DNA from: Tautonia sp040717455
GTDB lineage: Bacteria > Planctomycetota > Planctomycetia > Isosphaerales > Isosphaeraceae
Length of the DNA: 64,000 nucleotides
Direction: 5' to 3'
NCBI RefSeq assembly: GCF_040717455.1
Contig: NZ_JBFEFH010000004.1
Location: 248,001-312,000 of the forward strand
Both the position numbers and the translations under genes were made by a program. Within the stretch, counting starts at the first letter, position 1; every line of letters starts with the position of its first letter. A model generated the notes under the pieces. It ran no database searches, was not told where the DNA came from, and saw only the letters and a program-made list of their open reading frames with translations. Shown piece by piece: positions 8,361-20,047 of this stretch.

Positions 8361-10877
8361 TCAGTGGTGTTGCGCCGAGGCCGGACGCACGGAGGTGTAG
8401 ATCGCCCCGTCGGGGGACGGCAGCGGGCCGTAGCGGAGATGGGCCACCACGAGCGTGACCCCCCGATGGCGGTCGACGCCCGGCTCGAGAACCTGGCCCG
8501 GCATCATGGCGTCGGCCCAGGCGACCAGGCGGAGTTCCCCGGCGTCCTCGGGTCGGCCCCAGTTGTACGAGCAGAGTTCGTCGAGGAATTCCTGCACATC
8601 GATCCAATCGGGCCTCCCCTCGGCCGCATCGCCCCGGGGCGAGGGCACCTCGGCGAACGAGGCATCGCCCGACGGCAGCGGGAGGGCCCCTGCCGGGGGG
8701 ATCGTCCCGAGCGGGGTGTACCGGTTGGGCTCGCCCGCCCCCCCCACGTGCACGAGGACGGCATCGCGGAGTTCGAGCCCCGTCGGGTTGATCAAGTTCT
8801 CCGAGCCGTCCTCGGAGGGCTCCAGGGCGAGGCGGCCGGGGAGGTCGAGCATCTGCTCGGAGCGCACCATTGCCAGGCTCCGGGGCTCGACCCTGAAGTC
8901 GAGGAGCGAGGGGACGGGGGAGGCCTGCCAGGTGGAGGCGATCGTCTGCTCGCCCCGGATCCCGAGATTGGCGTTCAGGGGCAGCGCCAACGCGGACGGC
9001 TCGCCGGGGTAGGAGATCGAGAACGACTCGCGCCCGGTCGAGTAGAGGACCGAGAAGCGGCTGAGGTGGGCCCTCGAGGAGCCGGGCTGGAGTTCGAGGA
9101 CGTGGACCTCGTCGCAGGCCCGGTCGTAGCCGGTGTCGATGGCCGCGGCCCGCTCCACCGCGATCGCGAAGCCGAACGCCAGCACCGGCACGATCACCCA
9201 GGCCAGTTCCCTCCTCCGCAAGACGTACCGGCAGAGGAGCCAGTTCAAGGGGACGAGGGCGATCAGGTAGGCCAGGATCACCCGCAGGACGAACGGGGCG
9301 CCCGGGACCTCGATGCCCGAGGCGGCCACCAGGCCTTGCCTGGCCAGGCTCGGCAGCTTCGCCGTGTCGAGCCAGGCCGCGACCGGCTCGCCCGGGAGCG
9401 CCTCCTCGAAGGGGTCGTCCAGGCCGAGGCCCCGAGGAGTGAACGGTTCGGACCGGGAGAATGCCGATCGCCGGGGCCTCGTGGCTTCCGGCTCGAGGTC
9501 GCGGCCCAGCAGGCGATACCAGCTCAGCTCCGGGCCGGAGAGCACGAACATGGCGTTGGGATCGAGCGGATTCCAGCGGTCCTCGGGCCTCCGGAACATG
9601 ACGCGGCGGACCAGGGTGTCGTAGCCTTTCCAGCGCAGGAGGGAGGCCTCCTTGGGATCGAACGCGAGGCAGAGGATGCGTCCCCGACCCACCCGCCGCT
9701 CCACCCCGAAGCGGCGACCGTCGTCGTCGGTGATCCATTGCACGTCGTCGTGCAGCGGGGCCAACCCGGCCAGGAAGAAGGGCCGATCGGGGGGCAGATC
9801 GATCGGCTCGATCGGGCCGTATCGGGAATTCGGGCTGGTCCCCCGGACCGGGGACCGCAATCCCGGCAGGCTCCAGTCCCCTTGCGGGTCCTCGAGGCGC
9901 TCGATCCTCCAGACCGGAGGGGGGTATCGGCCCGCCAGCCCTTGCATCTCGGCCTCGGTCAGCGTGATCGAGTCGGCCGAGGGCTCGGCCGGGAGGTACG
10001 GGGCGAGGAAGCTCTCGGAATCCGCCAGCAGGGCGAGGGACGAGGTGGAGCCGCCGGAGACGATGAGCTGCCCTCCCCAGTGCAGCCAGTCGATCAGGGC
10101 CCGCTGCTGACCGACGTCCAGCTCGTTCGGGTCGAATCCGTCCCAGAGGACGTGGCTGATGGTCGTCCAGGTCAGCGGGTGCGTCGGCAGGTTCGGCTTG
10201 CCTGCTTCCTGAGGGATGACCAGCCGGTAGTAGCTGCTCCGCTCGACCTGCTGCTGGTCGCCGAGGTCGGTCGTCGCGGGGACGAGGGCCTGGAAGCGTT
10301 TCCAGTTGTCGAAGGCCGCCGGGTCGTTGGAGAGCACGACGCAGAGCATCTGGTGTGGCATCATCGGTAGGAGCTGGGCCTGGGTCGAATCGTCCGATCG
10401 GATCGACCCGGGGCGGACCAGTTCGATGTCGAGCGTCCGGAATTCGAGCGGGAGGAAGGCCGGCCAGCCGAGGCGCATCGGCTCGTCGTCGGGCAATCGG
10501 GCCTCCCTGCGGAAGGAGACCGAGCGGGGCATGTTCCGCATCGGGATTTGCGCGGTCCGCAACTGGCCCTCGTAGTCGGCCAGGTTGGCCTGCAATTCCT
10601 GCGAGAGGCTGGCCCAGTGGTTCGGCTTGAAGTAGGTCAGCACGTCGAACGGGGCCACCTGGGTCCGGTAGAACTCGAACGGGGGTCGGAGATCCTTCCG
10701 GGCCGGGTCGTCCTGGGCGCCGGGGTCGGTCAGCTCTCGAAAGCGGCGGACGGACTCGCTCTCGACCGGCTCGAGGTCGTCGTCGAGGCCGAGATCCTGC
10801 GCCTGGCCGACGGCGGCGGCCATCGCCACGAGCAGGGCCACCAGCCCCTTTCCGAGTTGCGGGATCGTCTGGATCAC
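8361..10877 (-). CDS. exported GldG-like ABC-associated protein
   Basis: An 838-aa protein that leads the ABC-2 operon. The chosen start is the GTG at 10877, with GAAGGA 7 bases upstream, which yields a clean signal peptide (VIQTIPQLGKGLVALLVAMAAAV, cleavage near GQA-QD). An ATG at 10949 would add 24 residues and bury the signal. A long soluble part contains a Rossmann-like segment near WLHWGGQLIVSGG (about 273-285), a pattern common in the GldG/DUF4350-type components of gliding-like ABC systems. Two membrane helices lie at about residues 530-582, then a C-terminal periplasmic domain. It probably serves as the accessory subunit of the exporter; family placement is by context and layout. Confidence 0.7.
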   Translation of the reverse strand: MIQTIPQLGKGLVALLVAMAAAVGQAQDLGLDDDLEPVESESVRRFRELTDPGAQDDPARKDLRPPFEFYRTQVAPFDVLTYFKPNHWASLSQELQANLADYEGQLRTAQIPMRNMPRSVSFRREARLPDDEPMRLGWPAFLPLEFRTLDIELVRPGSIRSDDSTQAQLLPMMPHQMLCVVLSNDPAAFDNWKRFQALVPATTDLGDQQQVERSSYYRLVIPQEAGKPNLPTHPLTWTTISHVLWDGFDPNELDVGQQRALIDWLHWGGQLIVSGGSTSSLALLADSESFLAPYLPAEPSADSITLTEAEMQGLAGRYPPPVWRIERLEDPQGDWSLPGLRSPVRGTSPNSRYGPIEPIDLPPDRPFFLAGLAPLHDDVQWITDDDGRRFGVERRVGRGRILCLAFDPKEASLLRWKGYDTLVRRVMFRRPEDRWNPLDPNAMFVLSGPELSWYRLLGRDLEPEATRPRRSAFSRSEPFTPRGLGLDDPFEEALPGEPVAAWLDTAKLPSLARQGLVAASGIEVPGAPFVLRVILAYLIALVPLNWLLCRYVLRRRELAWVIVPVLAFGFAIAVERAAAIDTGYDRACDEVHVLELQPGSSRAHLSRFSVLYSTGRESFSISYPGEPSALALPLNANLGIRGEQTIASTWQASPVPSLLDFRVEPRSLAMVRSEQMLDLPGRLALEPSEDGSENLINPTGLELRDAVLVHVGGAGEPNRYTPLGTIPPAGALPLPSGDASFAEVPSPRGDAAEGRPDWIDVQEFLDELCSYNWGRPEDAGELRLVAWADAMMPGQVLEPGVDRHRGVTLVVAHLRYGPLPSPDGAIYTSVRPASAQHH

Positions 10878-11263
10878 GATCAGATCCTTCCGAGGCGATG
10901 TGGTCCGGGCTCCGCGGAATTCGTCCCGATCGGCAAGATGCCCCATCACTGTACTCGGGCGAGACGCCCTCCGGAAGAGGTCGAAGAGCCCCGAATCCGA
11001 AGGAATTGAGAGAATCCGACATGCCCCGTCCGCCCCCGGGCCGGTCGGCCCCGGGCGCCGGAGAATGGAGGTGGACCCCCTATCGACGCCCCTGGGCAGA
11101 CGGTATCGTCGGGCTGACCCCGGCCGAGCCGACCGGACAACGGCTCGTCGGCCGGGCCGGCCGACGCGACGCGGGCCCGATCGGCTACTCGACGATCTTG
11201 ATCCACCCCAAGCCTCCGCCCCGGATCCTGACGGAGCGGCGGTCAGTGAGGAGACTCGACGCG
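10878..11263. other. divergent intergenic region with bulged hairpin
   Basis: 386 bases between the ABC operon (leftward) and the TIM-barrel gene (rightward). It should hold both promoters, but I cannot pick convincing -35/-10 boxes in this GC-rich DNA. At about 11120-11155 an imperfect inverted repeat (CGGCCGAGCCG ... CGGCTCG, TCGGCCG) could form a bulged stem. No open frame here looks real. Confidence 0.35.
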
Positions 11264-12241
11264 ATGATCGACATCCACCGCAGGGGATTTCTGGGGCGTG
11301 CCGGACTGGTCGCGGGGGCGTTGGGCCTCGGGAGCGCCCCCGTCTCGAAGCTCGCCGCGTCCCCGAGCGACGACGCGGCGGCGCCGCCGGCCGGCCCGGG
11401 CCGGCAACGCTACCCGATTGGCGTGTCCACCTATTCGTTCTGGCAGTTCCGGGGGGAACGGCTCGGCATCCTCGAATGCATCGACCGGGCCGCGGACATG
11501 GGATTCGACGGCGTCGAGCTGCTGCTCGTGCAGATGCGAGACACCTCGAACCCGGCCTTGCAGGAAATCAAGAGCCGGGCGCATTCCCTGGGCCTGGCGT
11601 TGATGGGCTTCTCCACGCACCAGGGGTTCGTCAGCCCCGATCCCGAGTTCCGCCGGTCGGAGGTCGAGAAGACGCTCGGCCAGATCGAGCTGGCCTACCG
11701 ACTCGGCATCCCGACCATGCGGATCAACACCGGACGCTGGGGGACCAGCGGCAGCTTCGACGAGCTGATGGCGAACAAGGGGATCGAGCCGACCCTGCCG
11801 GGGCACACCGAGGACGAGGCGTTCGAGTGGGTGATCGCCGCCATCGAGTCCCTGTTGCCGAAGGCCGCCGAGTGCGGCGTCGTGCTCGGCCTGGAGAACC
11901 ACTGGGGCCTCGGGCGGACGGCCGAGGGGGTGCTCCGGATCGTCGAGGCGATCGACTCCCCCTGGCTCCAGATGACCCTCGACACCGGGAATTTCCTGGA
12001 GGATTCCTACGAGCAGATGGGAGCGATGGCCGCCAGCGAGGTCCCCATCTCGCTCGTCCAGGCGAAGACCTATTACGGCGGCGGGCGTTGGTACGCGCTC
12101 GACCTCGACTACGCCCGGATCGCCTCGATCCTCCGCGACTCCGGATACCGAGGCTGGATCTCCCTCGAATTCGAAGGCAATGAGGATGCCGAGGTCGGGG
12201 TCCCCGAGAGCCTGGCCATGCTGAGAAAACACTTCTCGTGA
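11264..12241 (+). CDS. sugar phosphate isomerase/epimerase-like TIM-barrel protein, Tat signal
   Basis: A 325-aa protein of the xylose isomerase-like TIM-barrel superfamily. The N-terminus HRRGFLGRAGLVAGALGLG is a twin-arginine export signal, so the enzyme is probably periplasmic. The barrel starts at about residue 45 (IGVSTYSFWQ). Candidate metal or substrate ligands lie in LGLENHWG (Glu and His), LDTGNF and ISLEFEGNED (Glu). This layout matches the AP_endonuc_2 sugar epimerase/isomerase family that is abundant in planctomycetes, often with roles in degrading sugars or inositols. Start ATG 11264 has a GAGGAG-like sequence about 10 bases upstream. Exact substrate unknown. Confidence 0.82.
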   Translation: MIDIHRRGFLGRAGLVAGALGLGSAPVSKLAASPSDDAAAPPAGPGRQRYPIGVSTYSFWQFRGERLGILECIDRAADMGFDGVELLLVQMRDTSNPALQEIKSRAHSLGLALMGFSTHQGFVSPDPEFRRSEVEKTLGQIELAYRLGIPTMRINTGRWGTSGSFDELMANKGIEPTLPGHTEDEAFEWVIAAIESLLPKAAECGVVLGLENHWGLGRTAEGVLRIVEAIDSPWLQMTLDTGNFLEDSYEQMGAMAASEVPISLVQAKTYYGGGRWYALDLDYARIASILRDSGYRGWISLEFEGNEDAEVGVPESLAMLRKHFS

Positions 12242-12247
12242 GCCGCC

Positions 12248-12265
12248 CCGGCCGGATCCGGCCGG
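12248..12265. terminator. 18-bp perfect palindrome between convergent genes
   Basis: CCGGCCGGATCCGGCCGG is perfectly self-complementary and fills most of the 25-base gap between two convergent stop codons. It lacks a T-run on either side, so if it ends transcription it does so without the classical U-tract. It may also be only a by-product of high GC. Confidence 0.35.
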
Positions 12266-12266
12266 C

Positions 12267-13346
12267 TCACAAGGTCTCGCCGAATCCCGCCTCACCCAGG
12301 CCCTCGACGAGGGCCTTGAGGCGGTCGAGCTGATCCCTGCGCGCCACGAGCGTCGCGCCGCCCGATTGCACGATGACGAGATCCTCGACCCCCAGGGTCG
12401 CGATGAGCCGCCCCTCGTCGGCCACCACGATGCAGCCGGACGACTCGACCGCGTGGACCGGCCCCTGGATGGTGTTCCCCCGATCGTCGGGGGGGACCAG
12501 GGCGGTCAGGGCTCGCCAGTCGCCGACGTCGTTCCAGCGGTAGGGGACCTCCAGCACCCGGACGTTCTCGGCCTGCTCCATCACGGCCTTGTCGATCGGG
12601 ATCTTCTCCATCCCCGGATATTCGCGTTCCAGCACCTCCTGGAACGCATCGGTCCCGAGCGACGCGGCCACACGGGCGATGGCCTCCGCCAGGCCGGGGC
12701 GATGCCGGGCCAGGGCATCAAGGACGGCCTGTGCCCGCCAGACGAAGATCCCGGCATTCCAGACGAACCGGCCTGTGCTCAGGAATTGCTCGGCCGTGGC
12801 ACGATCGGGCTTCTCGCGGAACCGCTCGACCCGGTACAGGGGGATCCCCTCGGGGCGGCCGAGTTCCTCGGCCCGTTCGATGTAGCCGTAGCCGGTCTCC
12901 GGCCGATCGGGGGCGATGCCGAAGGTGACGAATGCGGTCGGGTCTTCGTCCACGACCGAGGCCGCGGCGCGGACCGTCGCCTCGAACGCCTCGGCCGGCT
13001 CGATGACGTGGTCGGCCGGCATGACGATCATGGTCGCCTCCGGATCCCGGCTCGCCACCAGCGAGGCGGCCAGGCCGACGCAGGCGGCCGTGTCGCGCGG
13101 GCACGGCTCGCCGACGACCTGATCGGCCGGCAGATCGGGGAGTTGCTCGCGGGTCGCCGCCGCCTGGTCGCTCCCGGTGACGATCCAGGTGCGATCGGGC
13201 GGGACGAGCGCCTCGATCCGCCCGAGGGTCTGCTGGATCATCGTCTCGTCGCCGTGCAGGCGGAGCAGTTGCTTGGGGCGATTGCGGCGACTCTTGGGCC
13301 AGAAGCGTGTGCCACTCCCACCGGCCATGATCACGGCATGGAGCAC
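12267..13346 (-). CDS. manC: mannose-1-phosphate guanylyltransferase
   Basis: A 359-aa nucleotidyltransferase that makes GDP-mannose from mannose-1-phosphate and GTP. The signature GGSGTRFWPKSRRNRPKQLL opens the protein (residues about 9-28). VMPADHVI holds the metal-binding Asp, and FREKPD and WNAGIFVW are typical of the family. Length fits the short form without a phosphomannose isomerase domain. The start is a GTG at 13346 preceded by GGAGG with 9-base spacing. GDP-mannose would feed cell-surface or exopolysaccharide glycan synthesis. The UTP-sugar pyrophosphorylase gene lies upstream on the same strand, 157 bases away, which suggests a sugar-nucleotide cluster rather than a tight operon. 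Confidence 0.92.
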   Translation of the reverse strand: MLHAVIMAGGSGTRFWPKSRRNRPKQLLRLHGDETMIQQTLGRIEALVPPDRTWIVTGSDQAAATREQLPDLPADQVVGEPCPRDTAACVGLAASLVASRDPEATMIVMPADHVIEPAEAFEATVRAAASVVDEDPTAFVTFGIAPDRPETGYGYIERAEELGRPEGIPLYRVERFREKPDRATAEQFLSTGRFVWNAGIFVWRAQAVLDALARHRPGLAEAIARVAASLGTDAFQEVLEREYPGMEKIPIDKAVMEQAENVRVLEVPYRWNDVGDWRALTALVPPDDRGNTIQGPVHAVESSGCIVVADEGRLIATLGVEDLVIVQSGGATLVARRDQLDRLKALVEGLGEAGFGETL

Positions 13347-13503
13347 GATAGCGAACCTCCTGTCCGACGATCCGCCAGGCGAGCGAGGCGTCGGGCAATC
13401 CTTTTCGGTGAACGGAGACAGACGCGCAACCTATTGACCACGCCGACGCCCGGCGCCGACGCTTCGGGGCGTCACGCCGAGCGACTTCAAGGGCCTGCTC
13501 CCA

Positions 13504-14943
13504 TCAGGGGCCGAGCACGATCGGCCGGTCGACGACCAGGCCGGGCTCGATCTTCTGCTTCAGCTCGGCGGCGTCGAGCGCGAACAGGGGGCTGATCTCG
13601 ATCCCGAACGGGACCGAGCCGTCCCCGCGGCGCAGGACCTGGGCGCCGGCCTGCTCCAGCCAGTCGCCGAACAGGTCGCTCAGCCGCTGCCGGACGGTCG
13701 CAGGCGAGTCGGGCCCGGTGGCGTTCTTCAAGGGCTCGAACTCGATCGCGCGTTCGGTCTCGACGATCGACCAGCGATCGGCCAGCGGGAGGGCGTCGAA
13801 GATGAACGTCTCGAACTTGACCGCGTTCGGCCCCTCGGGCTCGACGCGTCGCCCGGAATCGCCCAGATGCGGCACCTTCTTGAGCGCCCGATGGACCGGG
13901 AGTTGCCCGCCGCCGGAGACGAGCCGTTCGAGGAAGGCCCGGTCGAAACAGTGGATCGCGATGCTGCCGGCCCAGAGCTGGAGGCCGCCGTCGGGCTCCC
14001 GACGCTCGGCCAGCTCGGTCGGCAGGTCCGAGTACTCGATGACCTGGGCATGCCCGTCGACCTGGACGACGACCCCGACCTTCTCCTCGGGGCGTTGCTT
14101 CTCGACGACCTTGAAGGAGATGTCGGCCTCGGCCATCAGGTGCAGGCCGAGGTAGGCCGGGTCGCAGATCTGGACGAGCGGGTTGTCGACCTGGAAGTAA
14201 AAGAGGGTCTGGATCCCTCGATCGCTCATGTCGTCCAGGCAACTGGCCTGATCGGGATGGTCCCTGGCCGCCAGGGCGGTGATGGTGCCGCCGTGCCCAT
14301 CGGGACTGAGGGCAAGCGAATCCTTCGCGGCCAGCAAGAGCTTGCCGCTGGCGGCGTCGACCGCGGGCAACTGCCCCTGCACGAAGAACCGGACGTGATC
14401 GAGGCCGAACTGCTGATGCTGGGCGAAGAACGAGGTGGTCGCCTCGTGATTCTCGGGGCTGGTCATGATGTAGAGCGGGATCGGCTTGCCGAACCGCCTG
14501 CCGAGCGCCACCAGCTTCTCGGCATGCATCTGGAAGAGACTGGCACCCGAGACCGGGCCGATCGGGTAGGTCCCCTTGGGGGCATCGAACCCGAGTCGGG
14601 TCCCCTGGCCTCCGGCGACGAGCACCGCCGCCACCTCGCCGGCCGCCAGGGCCGCCTCGCCGCGTTCGGCCGCTCGACGGCGGATCACGCGCTCGGAATC
14701 GGTCTGGGGGACCCGTCGGACGTCGACCGGTTCGACCTGCTGCGGATCGATCGCCAGCGCCTCTTCCTTCGAGGGGCTGAGGACCAGGCGATCAATCATC
14801 TGGGCCAATCGCGGCAGGTCGAGCCGCTCCAACTGGCCGATCAGTCGATTCCGACCCTCGGGATCAAGCTCATCCCAGAATCGAAGCACGTGATCCTGAC
14901 CGAACTGGGCCAGGCGGTCGACCAACGCGGGGTCGGCGGGCAT
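13504..14943 (-). CDS. UTP-sugar-1-phosphate uridylyltransferase (UDPGP family)
   Basis: A 479-aa enzyme of the eukaryote-like UDPGP family, which joins UTP to glucose-1-phosphate or N-acetylglucosamine-1-phosphate. The signature VAGGQGTRLGFDAPKG lies at about residues 90-105. KTPY-like substrate motifs are replaced by IYIMTSPENHEATTSFF, and FYFQVDNPL marks the nucleotide-binding part. The overall pattern resembles UDP-GlcNAc (AGX1-like) pyrophosphorylases more than bacterial GalU. ATG 14943 was chosen for GAGGAG about 10 bases upstream; ATG 14961 is in frame. Product would feed peptidoglycan-like or envelope glycan synthesis. UTP-glucose and UTP-GlcNAc specificity cannot be separated by eye. 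Confidence 0.88.
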   Translation of the reverse strand: MPADPALVDRLAQFGQDHVLRFWDELDPEGRNRLIGQLERLDLPRLAQMIDRLVLSPSKEEALAIDPQQVEPVDVRRVPQTDSERVIRRRAAERGEAALAAGEVAAVLVAGGQGTRLGFDAPKGTYPIGPVSGASLFQMHAEKLVALGRRFGKPIPLYIMTSPENHEATTSFFAQHQQFGLDHVRFFVQGQLPAVDAASGKLLLAAKDSLALSPDGHGGTITALAARDHPDQASCLDDMSDRGIQTLFYFQVDNPLVQICDPAYLGLHLMAEADISFKVVEKQRPEEKVGVVVQVDGHAQVIEYSDLPTELAERREPDGGLQLWAGSIAIHCFDRAFLERLVSGGGQLPVHRALKKVPHLGDSGRRVEPEGPNAVKFETFIFDALPLADRWSIVETERAIEFEPLKNATGPDSPATVRQRLSDLFGDWLEQAGAQVLRRGDGSVPFGIEISPLFALDAAELKQKIEPGLVVDRPIVLGP

Positions 14944-14978
14944 CGGCAATCGGCTCCTCATCGCAACGCAAAAAGGGG

Positions 14979-15028
14979 AAAAAAGGGGGACAGCCATCGG
15001 CCTCGGACGACCGAACGACCGCGTCCCC
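14979..15028 (-). terminator. possible Rho-independent terminator after PhnP-like gene
   Basis: On the minus strand GGGGAC (from 15028) and GTCCCC (ending 14986) can pair across a long loop, followed by TTTTTT (14984-14979). The loop of about 31 bases is large for a terminator, but the U-tract sits just where it should, after the PhnP-like stop and before the UDPGP start. Confidence 0.4.
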
Positions 15029-15069
15029 GGCTAGCCAACGTCGGGCCAGGGCTTCGTTTCGATCGCCCC

Positions 15070-15900
15070 TCAGAAGGGGATCGCGAGGCCATCGTAGGCC
15101 AAGCGGACGCCGGGGGGCAAGCGTTCCTCGGCCGGGCCGTGGTCATACGAATGAGAGAGATGGGTCAGGAAGGCCCGGCGCGGGCGGAACCGTTCGATGG
15201 CGGACAGCGCCTCATCGAGCGAAAAGTGGGTCGGATGCGGCTCGGGGCGGAGGGCGTCGAGGATCAAGGTATCGAGCCCTTCGAGCTTCGCGAAACTCTC
15301 CTCGGGAATCTCGGAGACGTCGGTGCAATACGCGAGCCCGCCGATCCGGAAGCCGAGGACCCGGAAGCGGCCGTGGTGGAGCCGGATCGGCGTGATCTGC
15401 TCGCCGAGGGCCCAGAACGACTCGTCGGGGCCGATCCGGGAGAATTCGACCTGCGGTACGCCGCCTCTCGGGATCCGCATGGCTCGCTCGTCGAAGGCGT
15501 AGGGGAAGGCCCGTCGGATGGCCTCCTCGACCTCCTGCTCGCAGTAGATCGGGACCGGCCCGCCGATCATCTTCGGAAAGAGCCGGGCGTCATCGAGGCC
15601 GAACAGGTGATCGGCGTGGGCGTGGGTGTAAAGGATCGCATGGGCCCGGTGGATTCCCTCCCGGAGCAATTGCAAGCGAAGCTCCGGCGGAGTATCAATC
15701 AACAGGTCGCCCGCGGGAAGACGAACCAGGACGCTCGGGCGGGTCCGGGCGTTCCGAGGGTCGTCGGACCGGCAGACCGGGCAATCGCAGCCGAGGACCG
15801 GGACCCCGGTCGACGTGCCGCTGCCCAGGACGATGAGACGGCGAGAGGCCCCGGCTGCCTCCTGCGATTCGGAATCCTCCACGAGACTTCGGCGCTCCAT
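15070..15900 (-). CDS. PhnP-like metallo-beta-lactamase-fold phosphodiesterase
   Basis: A 276-aa hydrolase of the metallo-beta-lactamase superfamily. LGSGTSTGVPVLGCDCPVCRS near residue 25 is typical of the PhnP/PqqB branch, in which two Cys bind structural zinc. The active-site THAHADHLFGLDD (about 95) supplies HxHxDH metal ligands, CTDVSEI supplies a further Asp, and the C-terminal FLTHLSHSYDH supplies a last His. PhnP acts on cyclic phosphodiesters; whether this protein has the same substrate is not shown, and no phosphonate genes lie nearby. The ATG at 15900 is followed by about 20 polar residues before the conserved fold. Divergent from secA. Confidence 0.88.
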   Translation of the reverse strand: MERRSLVEDSESQEAAGASRRLIVLGSGTSTGVPVLGCDCPVCRSDDPRNARTRPSVLVRLPAGDLLIDTPPELRLQLLREGIHRAHAILYTHAHADHLFGLDDARLFPKMIGGPVPIYCEQEVEEAIRRAFPYAFDERAMRIPRGGVPQVEFSRIGPDESFWALGEQITPIRLHHGRFRVLGFRIGGLAYCTDVSEIPEESFAKLEGLDTLILDALRPEPHPTHFSLDEALSAIERFRPRRAFLTHLSHSYDHGPAEERLPPGVRLAYDGLAIPF

Positions 15901-16003
15901 CTCAGGGGGTGCGGGCGGTTCGATCCGATCCGCGACGGGACCAATCGGATCGCAACGATTCTAACGCCAGGCCCCTCGCGCCGCGAGTCCGGCCTCTCGG
16001 CAC

Positions 16004-16083
16004 GTCCTATAGTGCTAGGACGAGTCGGTCAAGCCTCGCTTGACCAGAAAACCCGATTTCAATAAAATCTTTTCATTATTGAA
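16004..16083. promoter_or_regulatory. three consecutive inverted repeats in the secA leader
   Basis: Upstream of secA three perfect inverted repeats follow one another. GTCCTA/TAGGAC is at 16004-16009 and 16016-16021 (6-base loop). GGTCAAGC/GCTTGACC is at 16027-16034 and 16038-16045 (3-base loop). TTCAATAA/TTATTGAA is at 16058-16065 and 16076-16083 (10-base loop). The last sits in the only strongly AT-rich patch nearby. They could be operators, part of a promoter, or stem-loops in a leader RNA that tunes secA. The region is also the upstream region of the divergent PhnP-like gene, so direction is uncertain. Confidence 0.55.
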
Positions 16084-16126
16084 GTTAGAGCGGCACACCC
16101 TTTTCCGCGGGAGGCGGTCAACACTC

Positions 16127-19765
<3,639 letters not shown>

Positions 19766-20047
19766 CCGATTCTTCTCGGGCCCGGCGATCGTTCCCCGCG
19801 CGGTCGCCGGACCGTAACCCCCTGAAGGCCCGGGGATTCGGCGCGTTCTCGGTCAGGGCTGCCGGGTCGAGAACGGACAAACCGCCCCGGAACGCCACGC
19901 GACTGGCATCCTGCTTGCTTGAACGACTCGACAGATCGGCCCCCCGGTGAAACAAAGGACGTTGCCGGGTCGTGTCCGAGGGTTGGTAACGACCGCGAAG
20001 CGTTGATCGCCCGGTCCGGGCGAGGCGGGTCAGGAAAGGATGCCTCG

